DNA of 64,000 bases, from NCBI RefSeq assembly GCF_000150275.1, contig NW_002060944.1, positions 6,608,564 to 6,672,563 on the forward strand, written 5' to 3'. The position numbers and the translations under genes are program-made. The stretch is from Trichoplax adhaerens. Its lineage: Eukaryota; Placozoa; Uniplacotomia; Trichoplacea; Trichoplacidae. Below are positions 48,822 to 62,280 of this stretch, in pieces; position 1 is the stretch's first letter, and each line of letters begins with the position of its first letter. The notes beneath the pieces are model-generated. The model saw only the letters and a list, made by a program, of their open reading frames with translations, had not been told where the DNA came from and did no database searches.

Positions 48822-50487
48822 AGAAAATCATAAAAGTAGACAGCTGATAAAATAGAATGCTACAATTGAAAGAGAAGGCGTTGAAGAAAAGCTTTAATTC
48901 AAATGAAAAATGTAAAATAATTTATTGTACTATACAGCGTACAAATGTACGAAGATGCTTGGAGAGTATGTCAACATCAGTTGCAAGAAACGAAAACAGA
49001 TGTGGCATAATGTATCTTGCTATCCATTTATCATACTTTCTACTAGACTGCACTAAGGAATGATGCTTGAAATAGTATTTTTTAAAATACGGAATAACTA
49101 TTTCGTCGTTTTTGCTATGTAAACGTCAACCAGTAATTCTTTTAAATTTGTATCAATAAAAAATTTGCCACGACATCTTATTGCTAATTCGATGCTGGAG
49201 TTATCAACAAGGATTGAATTGGCCATAACGATACTGTATAAGGGTGCAACTGTTGTAGAGCATTGTGGCTAGAATGCCATATTACTTTGTTGAAATGAGA
49301 TGATTATGTTGTAGTAGGAAAGGATAAAAGTGACGATGTGCATTATCTTAGTGAAATTCCGATTGAATATTGATATATTCTCTTGGCTTTGACAATTAAT
49401 TGGTACTTTGGCAGATATTGACGAGCATGATGCAAACTCTAGCAGCTTAAAATACCCTGCTCTACCATGAAATGTAGAATGGAATAGCCACTTTATTGCT
49501 GATTACTGATCTATTTAAAATCAATGTTATTTAGTTTTAAATTGCTGATCCAATTCAATTGAGTATACCTCATCGTATCACGGGGCGTATCTTGATATCA
49601 CAAATTAGACAATCATGATGGTGCTTATTAACTATCGCGATTATTGGATAATACGGCTCTTCTTAACTGAATAAAATCTGTGCAACCTTACATACCTTAC
49701 AGCTGTTGTATGCCTGTAAAAGTAGCAAATAACATCTTTATAATAATTCATGCAGTCTTTATGACTACAGGCATATGGACTAAAAGTTATAGATTACTAC
49801 CAAAAGCAACGTAGGTATGTCAAATTTCAAGCAGGTTTATTGAAACTCATTTTAAGCACAATATAAAAATTTAAATTAGTATACTATAAGTCTTGATTCG
49901 CCTACTTAACTATTAATGCTGATTGGCTTGAAGCAGCTTATTTATCGACCGATTATTTTCAGTCGAATTGAAAGTAGCGTTAAGTAACTTATTCATTTAT
50001 AGATTCTATCCGATTCCGGAAAGATTACAACTACCGTACTAAGCAGACTACACTATAATTAAGTAATACAAGATACGAGAATAAGATAAAATCACTATTG
50101 TCTGATCAATATGCAGTAAAATACCATATTGCCAAGTAGATATCTTGATAGATTTGCTAGATATGATCAAGCTTAATTGTGACCAAAAAGTTTAACAATG
50201 CTCATTACATAACATAAGGGGATCATCTCATAATATATATATATATATATATATATGCATAATAGCGTGCTAAATATTTGAAATTTTCAAGAATGAGTTA
50301 CGACTATACTTGTGAGCAAGGTGCTTCGAAAGAGCAAATATAAATTTAATAAAATTACTTAGGTTAATGTACAATGTACATTGTATATCCAATTTCAATT
50401 TATAAAAATCTCACATTTAAATCATCTCCATGAATTTAATTCATGCCAGTCATAGAAAAAATAATAATTTAACAATATCTATTACCA
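48822..50487. other. Convergent spacer NDUFA3 / PMS2
   Basis: 1.67 kb of AT-rich DNA with no gene recognised. Contains an (AT)12 microsatellite at 50233-50256. A 68-codon frame at 48857-49063 starts soon after NDUFA3 but has no recognisable feature and no splice support. Confidence 0.55.
50233..50256. repeat. (AT)12 microsatellite
   Basis: Uninterrupted AT dinucleotide run in the spacer downstream of PMS2. Confidence 0.95.
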
Positions 50488-53400
50488 TCATTTATTAGCA
50501 GAATCCTCTTTTAATGAAACTGTAGCTACATTGAGATTAAAAAGATGACGCATAGTTGGTCTTCCATGAGGGCAGTTCTAATATATCGTGAAATAGATAT
50601 AAATTAAGGCGAGTTTAACTACTTTTATTTAAAACAATGCAAATGGCTAAAAATAAGCTCAAAAATCTTTCACGAAAAATTCTTACCCATGGATGTTCTA
50701 TTTCTCCCATATGCTTAAGGATCTAAAAAAATTACCGAAATGATAACGCGATAATCAGAATGACGTTTCCAAAAGGTACGAAATTTATCCACTGTTGCAA
50801 TTAAAGATTTACTTTTTTCATCTGGGAAGTATTTAATGCAGTGCCAATCATGATTGATCTTCTACAAGACCTAGTTGCAAACATTCTTGATACAGTTGTT
50901 GGTCTACACATGACTCCCTATATATGTATTATTGCAAGCCTTTCTATTACTTCTAATTTACTAATGAGCAACTTATTTAGCTTACAAACTAGATACTTAT
51001 TGGTACATAGTGTATCGAAAATAATCGTATTGCACGATACATGTAATCAAAACTCACCGGCATGTCAGTTAACATCATTATCATTTCTTGCACATCTAAA
51101 TAGTTAGTATCCAAAAAAACATTAAATACAATATTAAAACTTCAATAAATCTGTAATTATGATAACCTTCTTCATTAAAGATACATCCTCGACCGTAAGG
51201 AACAGAAGTCATTTTAATTCGTTTTGTTGGTGGCGCTAAGACAGATAGAAGCATATTATTATGTATACATATTAGGATATCAAATCAAAGTCATATCACT
51301 AATGCGTGTAATTAATTAGCAAAGTAAAAAGTAAGTACACATACATACCATCTGGATCTATAGAAAAGCTAAAACCATTCTTTTCAAAGATATTTACATT
51401 ATCCATTAGTACTTCTTCTTCAGTAGGTGTTAGAAACAAATGTTTGGGCCTTTTACAGTTATTTCATTAATTTTATTAACACGTTTCAGTAAAAATTTTT
51501 GTCGCTGCAAAAAATTATAATCAACAAAGGTTTACTAACTGTATCAATTGCTGTCCTTTCAAATTCGTATTTAGTTGCAAATATTCATAATTGTATTTCT
51601 CATCAGATGCATGCTGAAAGATACAAGCTTAGTTAAACAGTATATTCTTCCATAATAATCATATAGCGAAGTTTACTGTATTACCTGATCAATTATGAAT
51701 AAATCCTGATTGTGTCTGGCAATTATAAAGCCCAAATTGAACTACAGTATGGCATAATGGTCATTACAATCAGGCACAGATACGCATCGTGATTGCTCTC
51801 AACATTACATCTTACCTGACCAATAATTTCCATTTCTTGAAACATATCCTTCCTAGATGGGGTGTATAGGTACAAAAAGATGGTTATTATGAAATGAATT
51901 TGCTGCTAAACGACATCAACATTTAATTCTGCAATAATACAGTAATTAACTGACGATATTTCTCTACGTAGTTCATTCTCTGCAGCTGTATTATTATCTG
52001 GAGCAATCGTTGCATGGAAAGAACTGCCTATGTTCGTATTTTCACTGTTTTGGTCAGCTTTGCTACCTGCTATTAAATAATACCGATATAAATTATTAAG
52101 CTTAGACAGTAACAGAAATGTATGACTTTACTGATGTTAGGACGAGAAAACAGTAAATACAAAAATAATTCATTACTTTTAATTTTTCGTATTTCCTCAA
52201 AATCAAATTGCAATAAGTTATTGCTAGATTTTGTATTAATTGGCAAGCTTATATCCTCTGAATTTTCTTCCCCGTCATCATTAGGAATATCATCACTGTT
52301 TTCGTCTACATTCTCTCTCGCTAATAAAGTAACAATTTTCAAGTATTACTGTATAATATGTAGGCCAAGAACTTTTTATTACTTTGCAAAATAAAAAAAT
52401 TACCATTAATATTTTGAACAATCGGATCAACAGCTTCTAGTACTTTGTAGTTAGGAGCTAGTTCAATTTTTGCTTTCTTGGCTGTAGATGTATAGGGTTT
52501 GCTAAGAATTTCATTAATTTCGCTTTTAGACTCAGTAACTTCCATGTTGTTGCTGGATTCAGTGGATTTAGATAGATTATAAACAATCTACTCCACCATT
52601 ACATAAGAAGAAATTATTTATCAGTTATATACTGAATAAATTAAGAAAACTGATTATATTTAAATAAAATTATCATCGTATTTGGTTTTCAACATTTTTT
52701 TCTTGCTCCAGCGACGGCGATTCTCTAAAACAATATAAAATAAAATTAATAATATAAGTAGCTGGCATAAATCATTTTCATATGTATCACTTTTGTTACA
52801 TACTCTGATGATATCTTACGCCAACCAAATGACGCTAAGGTTGACTCTAAGAAATGTCATAGACGAAATAGCAAGTAATTAATTGAATTTTTATTAATAA
52901 TATTAATCCCAAAAGAAACTGTTATGGCTCGTTAAATTATTAGGTAAAAACTCGGTTGATTTTACTCACGCTTAGGCCCACTTTTGTTACCGGCGGAAAA
53001 AGTTGATTTCCTTTGATGTAAGGAGTAAAGAAAATTAAGTAACGAAAGAAAGACATTATCGATCGGTTTCGCGACTATAATTACTTACCGTTTAAATTTT
53101 AATAGACTTTTATGAAAATCCTATAATTACAATATCAAATTTAGGTATTAACAATTGAGCTTCTCATAACGTTTCAAGTCTGTTGCATTCTTACTTTGCC
53201 TTCAGTCACGATTTCTACGCATGGCTTTGAATTTACTTCAGTAGGCTTTACATTGTATAAAAAATGAATTTTGTACGCGAGGTTAAATCCGTGTATCCGG
53301 CATTGTCGCAAACTATTATTACTTACCTCAGAAAGCTCACATTCATCATTCGTTAGATGCTTTTTATTGTTGATATCTTTCTCCGATATTATCTGAATCT

Positions 53401-56400
53401 CGTCGTTATTTTCATTATCATGCTGATCAGCAGCGGCGGCTAAGAAGTAAGAAACATGACAATTGATTAGTATCTAATATGCGGCTATCTCTACGGATAG
53501 CAGATTTTTAATATTACTAGATTGTTATACTAACACTGAGTAGAGGTAGTGGCTCCTGTAGTAATTCCCCTACTTATTTCGTAAGAAGAAGCAATTGGAT
53601 CGTACATACGAACTAATGACGCCTAATTGAGGAGAAATATTTTAATTAAAATAACGCATTGGCTTCAGTATATAGGACTCAAAATTTGAATAGATCTTAC
53701 TACATAATTAAAAACAATATTACCTTAATGACCGTTAACAGAGCTTTCTCATTTTGCATGAGTATTTGCCTTTTGTCTGGTGTAACATTAACGTCCACAG
53801 TACCTGAGACAAGAAAGAGCCTATGAACCTGTAATCACTATATTAACTTTCAATGCATTTATATGAAGAAATCGGTATTTTCCTAATAGATATCAATGCG
53901 ACAGTTGACGATAAAAACTGATTATCAACACTTTAACCGTAAATCTAGTATTGATGAAAATACCTTTCCGTAAAGATATATCTAAAGCGAAAAATGGATA
54001 TTGGTGTCGATTGTACATATGATAAGTCTCGTTGATAACTCTGCTTGCCTATCAAAACATGTAAAGATTGAAAATGTTTCTGATTATTCGAAATCTGATT
54101 CTTGCCAGTATTGATAAAAAGAATTTAATATTATACCACTAGCAAAGGCAAATAAAAGCAACAAATCACTACGATTATACCTTGATTAGATCACAAGGTC
54201 TTTTGTTAATAAAAAAGAACTGTCGATCATTGCCCGTTCTACCACTGCTATGATCACATTTGGAAATAAGACCAGAAATACTAAGGAATACAAGATTGTT
54301 AAAATCGGAGGATTTGCTATTAGCTTATAATTAATAACATATGAAAAAATAATAAGAATGCTCATGTTACCTGAAGAGACTCATATCGATTAATTTCGGA
54401 TTGATGCCCATACTCTCACAGTCGCTTTCAGAAGGAGCATGGGTAACAAATGGAATCAAGGAGGATACCTGCAATAGTGAAATCTACTCAGTTCTAAAGT
54501 CGTATTAGCCTTAAAATTTAGCGCGTAGTTCATTCCAGCATACATAATTACAAAGTCTTGCACTTTTTGATACCTGTTTTGGCCCAAAAATATCAACTAT
54601 ATTTTCTTTAAGACCTTTATTCGATTGACACGATAATACAGTAATTCTTTTACTAAAAGAAAAATTGCAAGACGAAGTCATATACAACTGCTATACCAAT
54701 AAAAGATAGCTATAGTGATCTGTACTACGATGATACCTAAAGAGTTTTTACTTCATATCATAAAACAATCGATTAGCTACACCGTACGTAAACTTACTTC
54801 TTTACAGGCTGATTATTACATGTAAGTCTTAAGCCAATTGAGATTATTGCGTAAGACTGTAAAACATGGATCATTTTGTTAAATTCCTATTAATGCAAAT
54901 AAAAAAGTGAGTTTTAAATTACTAATAATTTGAAGCTCTTCGATCAAAGAATTAACAGAATGTTTTGCGTTACTCTTTTAATATTGCGAACAAATTCTTT
55001 ATGCCTGACAGGCAAGGTAGAGAATAATCCTTGTAACGTTACAGTTGTCCCTTGCTATAAATTTATGGCAAGACACCAGTACGTAAGTTGTTATTACTTT
55101 AGAGTTATTTATTTTCTAAAAGTGTGTAGAGCTGTATCATTGATTGTTTGCTAACCTGTCTAGCGCAAGCTGATTTAGATTTCACTATACCTCGATGATC
55201 ATATTCAATTTTGGTTCCGTTAGGTTGAGATTTGTGACGTGTAGTGATGGCAACATTACTACGATAGTTATTAATATCGAAACATTATATTGAAGCAGGG
55301 AATAGAACTGTTAAAACCATCATTAAATATATATATATATTACAAGGAGAGCTATTGGAAAGATAAGCTAGATTCTCACCACAATCCACATAGAGAGCTT
55401 AAGGCTTCTCCACGAAAGCCAAATGTTTCTACCCCGATCAGGTCGTCGTACTCTTTTAACTTGGATGTGTGATGCATTAGTGCTATTAGCATTTAAAAAA
55501 GATGCGGGTTTTAATCTAGGCCGCAAGTCTAGGTTGTTAAATGTATATCGATACTGAATTGGATTCATTCATTTACTATAATTGCATACATTTTTTTAAA
55601 ATTTTGCTCATCTAATAATGGGCAAAAGTTATTTTGCCCATTATATAAAATATGAGATTAACTTCATGAGCAGATATGCCACTGTACTCGTATGTTGCAA
55701 GCACCTACCGAGAACCTCGAAATCATCAGGATGGATCCCAGATCCGTTGTCGCTTACTTCAACAGTATCTGCACCGTAGTCTTTCAATCGAACATCTAAA
55801 CAAAAAAGTAGGTTGCATTGCAAGCAATTGGTTATAAGACAATCCAAGGTCAAGAATGCATACTGGTTTGTTTACCACAATATAGTAAGATGGTTAGATA
55901 AATATTAAGCCTTTTGCACAAGTAAATGGAGTGCTGCCTATTAGAATTGAATGCAATTTTCAGGAAATTTATACATACTAAATTTATTGAGTTGTTATTT
56001 CTATTACATCGACGAAATCATATCAACTATCTAACTACGTAACAGTTAATCTTGGTAGCCCTACGGTGATAGAGTCGCATGATAGCTCGAAGCTGTTGAT
56101 GTTTTGCTGTTAAAGTACTGAGGTGTTTACCACGTACGAGTATACCTCAAGTATTACTATAATAGAATTTCGATCATCTTGCAGTTGTGTAAATTTTACA
56201 GAAGCATACGTTCTCAGAAATTGTAATGCTATAGCTAATGACGTCTGCCGTATAAAATTTGAGCACTGATTGATCTCTAGTGACACCTATTTACTTACCG
56301 ACTTGATTAGCACCAGCATCCACACTATTCTCAACCAGCTCTTTAACTGCTGCAGCTAAATTTAAAATAACCTGGCCAGAACAGATTTGATGGACATGCT

Positions 56401-56440
56401 TTTGACTAATCTGTTTAATTGTACTGTTGGAGTGATCCAT
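50488..56440 (-). CDS. PMS2: Mismatch repair endonuclease PMS2 (MutL-alpha subunit)
   Basis: MutL homologue that pairs with MLH1 and nicks the strand during mismatch repair; nuclear. About 20 or more small exons on the minus strand. GHKL ATPase: [20 protein letters not shown] and [11 protein letters not shown] (exon 1, from 56440), [18 protein letters not shown] (~55735-55797), [19 protein letters not shown] then [12 protein letters not shown] (~55378-55480), [20 protein letters not shown] (~55000-55060), [16 protein letters not shown] (~54183-54230), [20 protein letters not shown] (~53745-53805). An acidic, poorly conserved linker occupies about 52075-53625. Endonuclease domain: [39 protein letters not shown], then [10 protein letters not shown], so DQHA(x)2E(x)4E is complete across a splice junction. 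C-terminal metal-site motifs [12 protein letters not shown] and [11 protein letters not shown] are kept; the protein ends EDSANK-stop at 50490-50488. It looks intact and catalytically competent. Confidence 0.96.
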
Positions 56441-57103
56441 ATTTAACTTAATAATCCAGCCAAAAAACTATTTGCAATTTATTACTTTTCAGCTAGCTGA
56501 ATTGGATTTTCAATCTTGAGCTGCTTTTCCACAATCGTGATAATCATCAACTGTGTTTTTATATTGCAAATCTAGCTAATCAATAGAAATTCGTAGCAAT
56601 TAATCAATCCTTTTACTCCTTCCAGATTATGAACATTGATCTATGCAGTCGTGTATGGCAAAGTAACTGTATTAACCAGAGAAATAAATAGATTTTGTAC
56701 AATCATCCAGTCATCCAGAGATCTTCCAAGCAAGGTTATCGTCGATTAGCTCAGCATTTGCATTTTGCAGCTTACCTGGAACAGTCTAATAACGAAAGGT
56801 GAATAGACTCAGTACAGTATAGTATGGGCTTTCACTACTGTTTGTGTATACGACCCCTGTTAATTATAATTGAGCTCAGCAACCTTAGTTAGGTCTGCTG
56901 ATAGGGTTCTGTATAAAATGGTAGTTCGAAGTTTATACTAAACCATAGCAAAGTGGCAATTATTGAAAACTAGTACTCGGAAAGGTCACGTGGCCTAGAG
57001 AAGGCGATCGAGTCTCTGTTTTACGTCCATCTGTCCGCTCGTCGCTTTAAACCTTCCTGATGGCCATGATGATGAAATGAATGATTAACATCTTCCTTCA
57101 AGT
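56441..57103. promoter_or_regulatory. Divergent promoter region PMS2 / LRR gene
   Basis: 663 bp between two divergent start codons. It contains the palindromic E-box CACGTG at 56987-56992 in the context ggtcacgtggcc, 117 bp before the LRR start. Such a site could bind bHLH-ZIP factors (USF, MITF/TFE types). Functional use is inferred. Confidence 0.4.
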
Positions 57104-60100
57104 ATGGAAATTAATCAGGATAAAATTCGTAAGCTAACTTTACCTAAAGTCTCCGATCTATCCGGTCAAGATGTACGCCAGGTTAAACGAATTAATGCTA
57201 GTAATAAAGGGATAGAAGAACTTGATGATATAAGGTAAAAATATTGATTACTATTCAACATGAGCCATGCAGAACAGTATCGCGTGCTATGCAATGGCTG
57301 ATGTATTTGCAGGCATAAAATCATGTCGTGTTATATATATAATGTATAAAAGTAGCACTATTAAAGCTGATAGAATGAGTGATAAGCTTAGAATATGTAC
57401 GTAAGCAGTACAGGATAAGTATATATTGTGCAAATTTAGTGGTATTTTGGTACCTGACACTGTAATAAAATCATTCTTGTACTGTACTGTACAGTGCCTG
57501 CGTGGAATTAGACTATTTGGATCTATCCAAGAACTCATTAACTGATGTAAAAGGCATATGTAAGTTAACATTAGCATTCCTATTAAAGTAATACAACGTA
57601 TTAATGATATTATTGCCCATGCAAAGTAAACTAATGTTGCCTGTGCTGTTGCCTTTCTAAAATAATGCACCTAGTTCATTGTAAATCGCTGGTGACATTG
57701 AACGTTGGCAGCAATCAAATTCAATCACTGGGTGACATTTGGAAGCTGAGAAAGTTATCCATACTTAATGCTAGCCATAACCATTTAACAAGTACTATCT
57801 TCCTTGATAAATTAAAAAGTAAGATATCAATTAGGTCCATGTATAAATATGTTATCGAGAGTTCACTACTAATTTTACTACTGGTGTTAACAATCCAGTA
57901 TCTAATGTAGTTGACGTATTCAGAATATTTCTTCAAGCTCAACATTTCCATAATTATAATTGCATTGAATTGCTCTTAGATCTGAAAGTCTTAATCCTAA
58001 ATAACAACAGCATCTCGCAATTAACTAATGTTATCAAGCTTAAAATGCTGAATACATTGATCTTGTCTAACAATCAAATCGAAGAAATCGACCTATCCTC
58101 GCTTGTCAATTTAAGAAAACTCTCTTTATCTCACAACAAGTTACGCGCTACTCCGGACCTAAAGCATAACGTAGAAGTCAAGGATGTTAGATTAAACGAT
58201 AACAAGATAATGGCTATTCGTCAAGATTTACATTTAAACTCAAGGTAATGCTCGTAGGCTTTTGACCTGAGGCAGCGATATTCTGTGGTGCAGGAAGTTC
58301 ACTTCTGGATCTGGTGTTAAATATGCGCATACAATTGATACATAACTTATTATAATTATTATCTATTTCCTTGTTGGAACTCTGAATAGTTACTCTATTC
58401 TTCGTTACAGGCTACAAATCTTAGATTTAGGGAATAACCGACTGAAAAGTACTGAAGAAATTAAAGTGATATTTCAGTTAACGGAATTGAAAAATTTAAA
58501 CATGAGAGGCAACGCAGTTTGCGATGACTCCATCAATGAGGAAGTAAATAAATGAGATAGGAAATGTTCACTTTATTTATAGTATCTAGCTATTCTTTCC
58601 TCTTTTAACTTACTTAGGAATTTTATTCCATTTGCAAGAAAGAAGAATTTACTAACAGTTTTCAATAAAATATTTATTAGCTTTCTAAATTGCCAAAACT
58701 GCAAGTATTCAATAGCAAGCGAATATTGCAGAAAAAATCCGGCAAGAGATCACGTCATACAGTAACGGGTATTAGTGACCTTAAATTTACGACGCTATAA
58801 AAGATAGCTATTTATTCTATAATTTTAACGAACGATTGTTTATTTTATTTAATAATATGATGAACTGCTATCGTCATCGTAAAATGAATGATCTTTGAAA
58901 TGGGTTGATGCTTCCTGAAGTAAATCGCAACGCAAGTGACAATACTTCACGAAAGAATGGAGACCATGGAGATGCTGTTTTGACGGATAATTCTAGCGCA
59001 AAACTGAATCGAAACTTTAATGAGTATGCTAAAAAATCTAAAAAAATTATCAGTTTGGAAGGGACTGGAGATAGCAACTATAATGGACAGAATTCTCAAG
59101 ATGACAGCAGAGAAAATCAATCCAGTACAACTAGGAAAAGAAAGAGATCTTTAGCTGCCGCAGAAGTTCAAGAATTAAATATAACTAATAATTTTAATTC
59201 GAAAATACTTAAAAAATTAACAGCAGTAGATGATGATGCGATCATATCACCAAGTATAAAAAAAGCAAAGAAAGCAACAGCAGACGATGACACCGTTTCG
59301 ATAGAAAATCCACGTGCTAAACAGTTCAAAAAATTGAAGAAAGAAGATGAATTGGTTGAAAGTAGTAAAATCATTATAAAGTCTAAAAAGTTTAAAATGA
59401 AAAATTTAAAAGCTGCTGAATCTGGCATTACAGCCAGTTTCACGTCCAGTAATTCTAAAATGCCCGAAACTGCAAAGCTAGAAGGCAACAAACTGATAAA
59501 ATCCGCATCACACAAGCCAAAGAAAATCAGCATCGGAATCGAAAATATTGAAAAGGATAAAAGTAGTGATCTGTATTCAGATAGCGAAGAGAAAAGTAAA
59601 AAGTCAACTAAAAACCGATTGCGTTTGACCGGTAATAAAACGAAGGCTTCAAAAAATGCTGATTTAAATGTTACATCAGATACTTTCGAGACACTGAAAG
59701 AAACCGATAACAAGAAGAGTAAGGCTAAGCTAAAGAAGAGGTGCAAAGTTGATGCCATTAAAGTAGAAGGTAATACCTCTACCACCATCGATGCATCACC
59801 ATCGATTGCTATTAGTGAAGGCCTTAAAGTCCGAAATCAAGAAAAACATACCCTAACCAAAGTCACGAAAATGGATACTCCTAAATCTCTTGATGCAAAG
59901 GCTAAGGCTGACATCTTAAAGCCATCGAAAAAACGTAAAGCAAAAGGTGACATAAAATCGATGGCTGCCCTATCAGAAAGCAACGAAGATTCGATAGAGA
60001 AAGGCGATGGAAATCAACAAAAGAAATCCTTAAAATTAAAGAAAGCCAAAATGCATGCTAAAAATTCTACAACGTCATCTTCTGTTACTAATTCCAATAG

Positions 60101-60278
60101 ATCCACTAATAAAGAAGACCGCCACGCTATCGATGCGCTTTTATCCGCACGATCCGGCGTTATTGCAATAAAGAAACAACATTCTGAGAAACTAAAAAAA
60201 GATAAGGTTGTTTTCGATCCTAATTTTTTAACTGAGAGCGATAAAATTGGTACTGGAGGAATCATTAAGTGGGATTGA
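57104..60278 (+). CDS. Leucine-rich repeat protein with long lysine-rich tail, function unknown
   Basis: Seven exons: 57104-57234, 57495-57560, 57675-57791, 57980-58244, 58411-58543, 58681-58768 and 58921-60278; all phases agree. The first half is a run of SDS22-like leucine-rich repeats (YLDLSKNSLTDVKGI, LVTLNVGSNQIQSLGDIWKL, LKVLILNNNSISQLTNVIKL, LNTLILSNNQIEEIDLSSLV, LQILDLGNNRLKS), closed by NLNMRGNAVCDD, a cap-like motif. The single large last exon encodes about 450 residues of low-complexity, Lys/Ser/Asp-rich sequence with many KKxK clusters (likely nuclear or nucleolar signals, e.g. RKRKRS, KKRKAK). It ends with a non-repetitive block, AIDALLSARSGVIAIKKQ then VFDPNFLTESDKIGTGGIIK and WD-stop. 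I do not recognise the family. The tail suggests a nucleolar or chromatin protein, but that is inference. Confidence 0.88.
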
Positions 60279-61442
60279 TGTGAATACAGTATCTATGTAT
60301 ATCTCATGACAGCATTTACGAATATGCATGTGTTTATGGATCTGTTGTATCAATGAGCGAAAATCGCCCTATATAGTGCTGAGATGAGAAAAGATGTAAC
60401 TATACGAGCTTTGGAACCTAATCATGATGTATTGTAATATATAAAGTTTCTATCTTACTGGGTCGACGATGTGTTGGTTTTAAAGTCTTAAAATGTAGTA
60501 CACTATAAAATATGCACGTTTTATTCGACAAGTAGCAGTACGAATATACAGTACATATACACCGTTTATAGAGAATTCTATTTGTCTATTTCCTATGAAA
60601 TTTTGGCTAAAAATTTCAATACTGTATATTACGTAATTAGGTAGTATTCCATAAATTACAGATGAATGATAGGATGTTATGATATACGTATGATATTTTT
60701 AATATGCAGACTTATTAAATTTGACATGTAATCTATTCTATAGCATCTTGATTACTACGCAATCTGTCCATTAATTCAGTGACTTATAGCAATTCAGTAT
60801 TACCATTTTATATAAATACAAATTCATCTAAAGTTGTAATCTCTGTTGCATCCATTGTATAACTTCATTACAGGGCTATATTAAAATATGCTATATTGAA
60901 AAATCAGCGAAAGACACCACATACCTGGAGTAAGTTATAATGGCCCTAACCATTAAAATTAAAATCTCTCGCAAATATGTGCAACAATTGATAAGCAAAA
61001 TCATTATTGATCGCAACTTTTATTTACAGTGTACCAGTATTTCTTATTCAATTTCTAGTATTGTATACGAGATGTTACGACTACAATTAATGGACAATAT
61101 ATACATTTTTACCCTTATTACGAACAAGTTATACATCAATTATAGTTAGTAGTTAGATATTCATTACATAGACTCGCAGTGTTACGTACGCATGTATTGG
61201 ACATTATAAATGGTGCGTCATCTCAAATCAATGGCTATTTTAAAGCTGTAACAGTCCTAAACATCAAATGAAAGTATGGAAGGAGACGTACGATAATACT
61301 TTCTTAAAATTAAAAAAAATTCTTGACTATAGTTTTATTATTTCTTAATGCGCGTGTCATTGAATGACTTCTAACAAATACTCCGATACCGGCGTATACC
61401 CAATGACATGAAAGACAGCTTGAACCATTCTGCATAGCTTGC
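60279..61442. other. Convergent spacer LRR gene / CENP-X
   Basis: 1.16 kb of AT-rich sequence holding both 3' UTRs. The 69-codon frame at 60940-61149 has no recognisable feature. Nothing else seen. Confidence 0.55.
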
Positions 61443-62280
61443 CTAGCTAAAATCCAACAGCTGTAATACAATCAATACAATGGAGTTGGTATAGAATTAA
61501 ATGAGGTAGTACGTCAATATTATTCAATAAGGAATCAAGCAGTCATTACTGCCCTGAATAATAATTAGTATTAATATTAATTATATAGGCTTAGCTTTAT
61601 CTATTCGTATCGTAGAACGCATATAGATATTACTAATCGAATATTATTACTTACCAACTGAGCTAATATTTTTTCAAAATGTTCTACTTCCACCTTGTTA
61701 GAGGTACTTTCCATCTGTGCAGATAAACATGAAGAATTAACTTTAGAGCAATAGTAACTGCATAGTATTGCTAGCAGCTATCAGTAATGAATGTAAAGCA
61801 ATGTACAAATAGCATTATAATATGTTTATTGATAGATTACCTACCTTAGCTAATCGTGCAGCTCTACCCGCAGCTTCTACAGAATATCAATAACAAATAA
61901 AAGGCGCAAACTAAGTATGTAAGTAGCAATCTAAAGTCGATCAAGTATCTATTTGGAGTATTAAATCCTCCATTTACTAATGATTAAGGTATAAATGATA
62001 TCAATGTATTAAATACATATTTTTATTCAATAGATAAATTAAAGTGGCATCAATCTTAAACCTGTAATGAAAATGTTGAGCAAGTAGGATACCAATTTTT
62101 GAGCATCTCCGTTGACTTGGGTATAGGATAAGAATGAGTGAGAATTGACTGTCTAGTTTTCCAATTGCCTTAATATAATGGATGTATGATATATGATACA
62201 GAAGAGTAGCAAATAACCGAATACTAACTTTTGATTTTAGGATCGGTAAAACTTTGCTGTAGCAACCTTTCCACCGTATC
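61443..62280 (-). CDS. CENPX: Centromere protein X / FANCM-associated histone-fold protein 2
   Basis: Small histone-fold protein that pairs with CENP-S (MHF1) at kinetochores and with FANCM at stalled forks. Read from the minus strand as five exons: 62280-62229, 62115-62062, 61876-61845, 61714-61655 and 61460-61443. Spliced parts: DTVERLLQQSFTDPKIK, then INGDAQKLVSYLLNIFIT, then EAAGRAARLAK, then MESTSNKVEVEHFEKILAQL, then LLDFS-stop. This follows the family throughout (RLL..F.D.KtKvsGDA, E-A-A-R-A, vdvdqLEKilPQLLLDF). Phases (1, 1, 0, 0) agree at each junction. About 71 residues are covered; human is about 81. The first exon with the start Met was not fixed; one option is MSEI at about 62387-62376 with a weak donor. 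The exons are 18-60 bp and the last coding exon is 18 bp, so gene finders would likely miss it. Confidence 0.85.

Noticed and set aside
57287-57670. 127-codon hydrophobic frame on the minus strand
   Set aside because: Spans introns and an exon of the LRR gene; hydrophobicity comes from AT-rich intron sequence.
59168-59788. 206-codon open frame on the minus strand inside the LRR gene
   Set aside because: It is the antisense of the AAA/AAG-rich lysine tail, which reads as TTT/CTT (Phe/Leu) and lacks stops for that reason.
60940-61149. 69-codon frame (+) between the LRR gene and CENP-X
   Set aside because: No domain, AT-driven composition and position in the shared 3' region.
50488-62280. PMS2 and CENP-X as a functional DNA-repair cluster
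   Set aside because: They are separated by the LRR gene and 5 kb, both on the minus strand but independently arranged; two repair genes nearby is not evidence of linkage.
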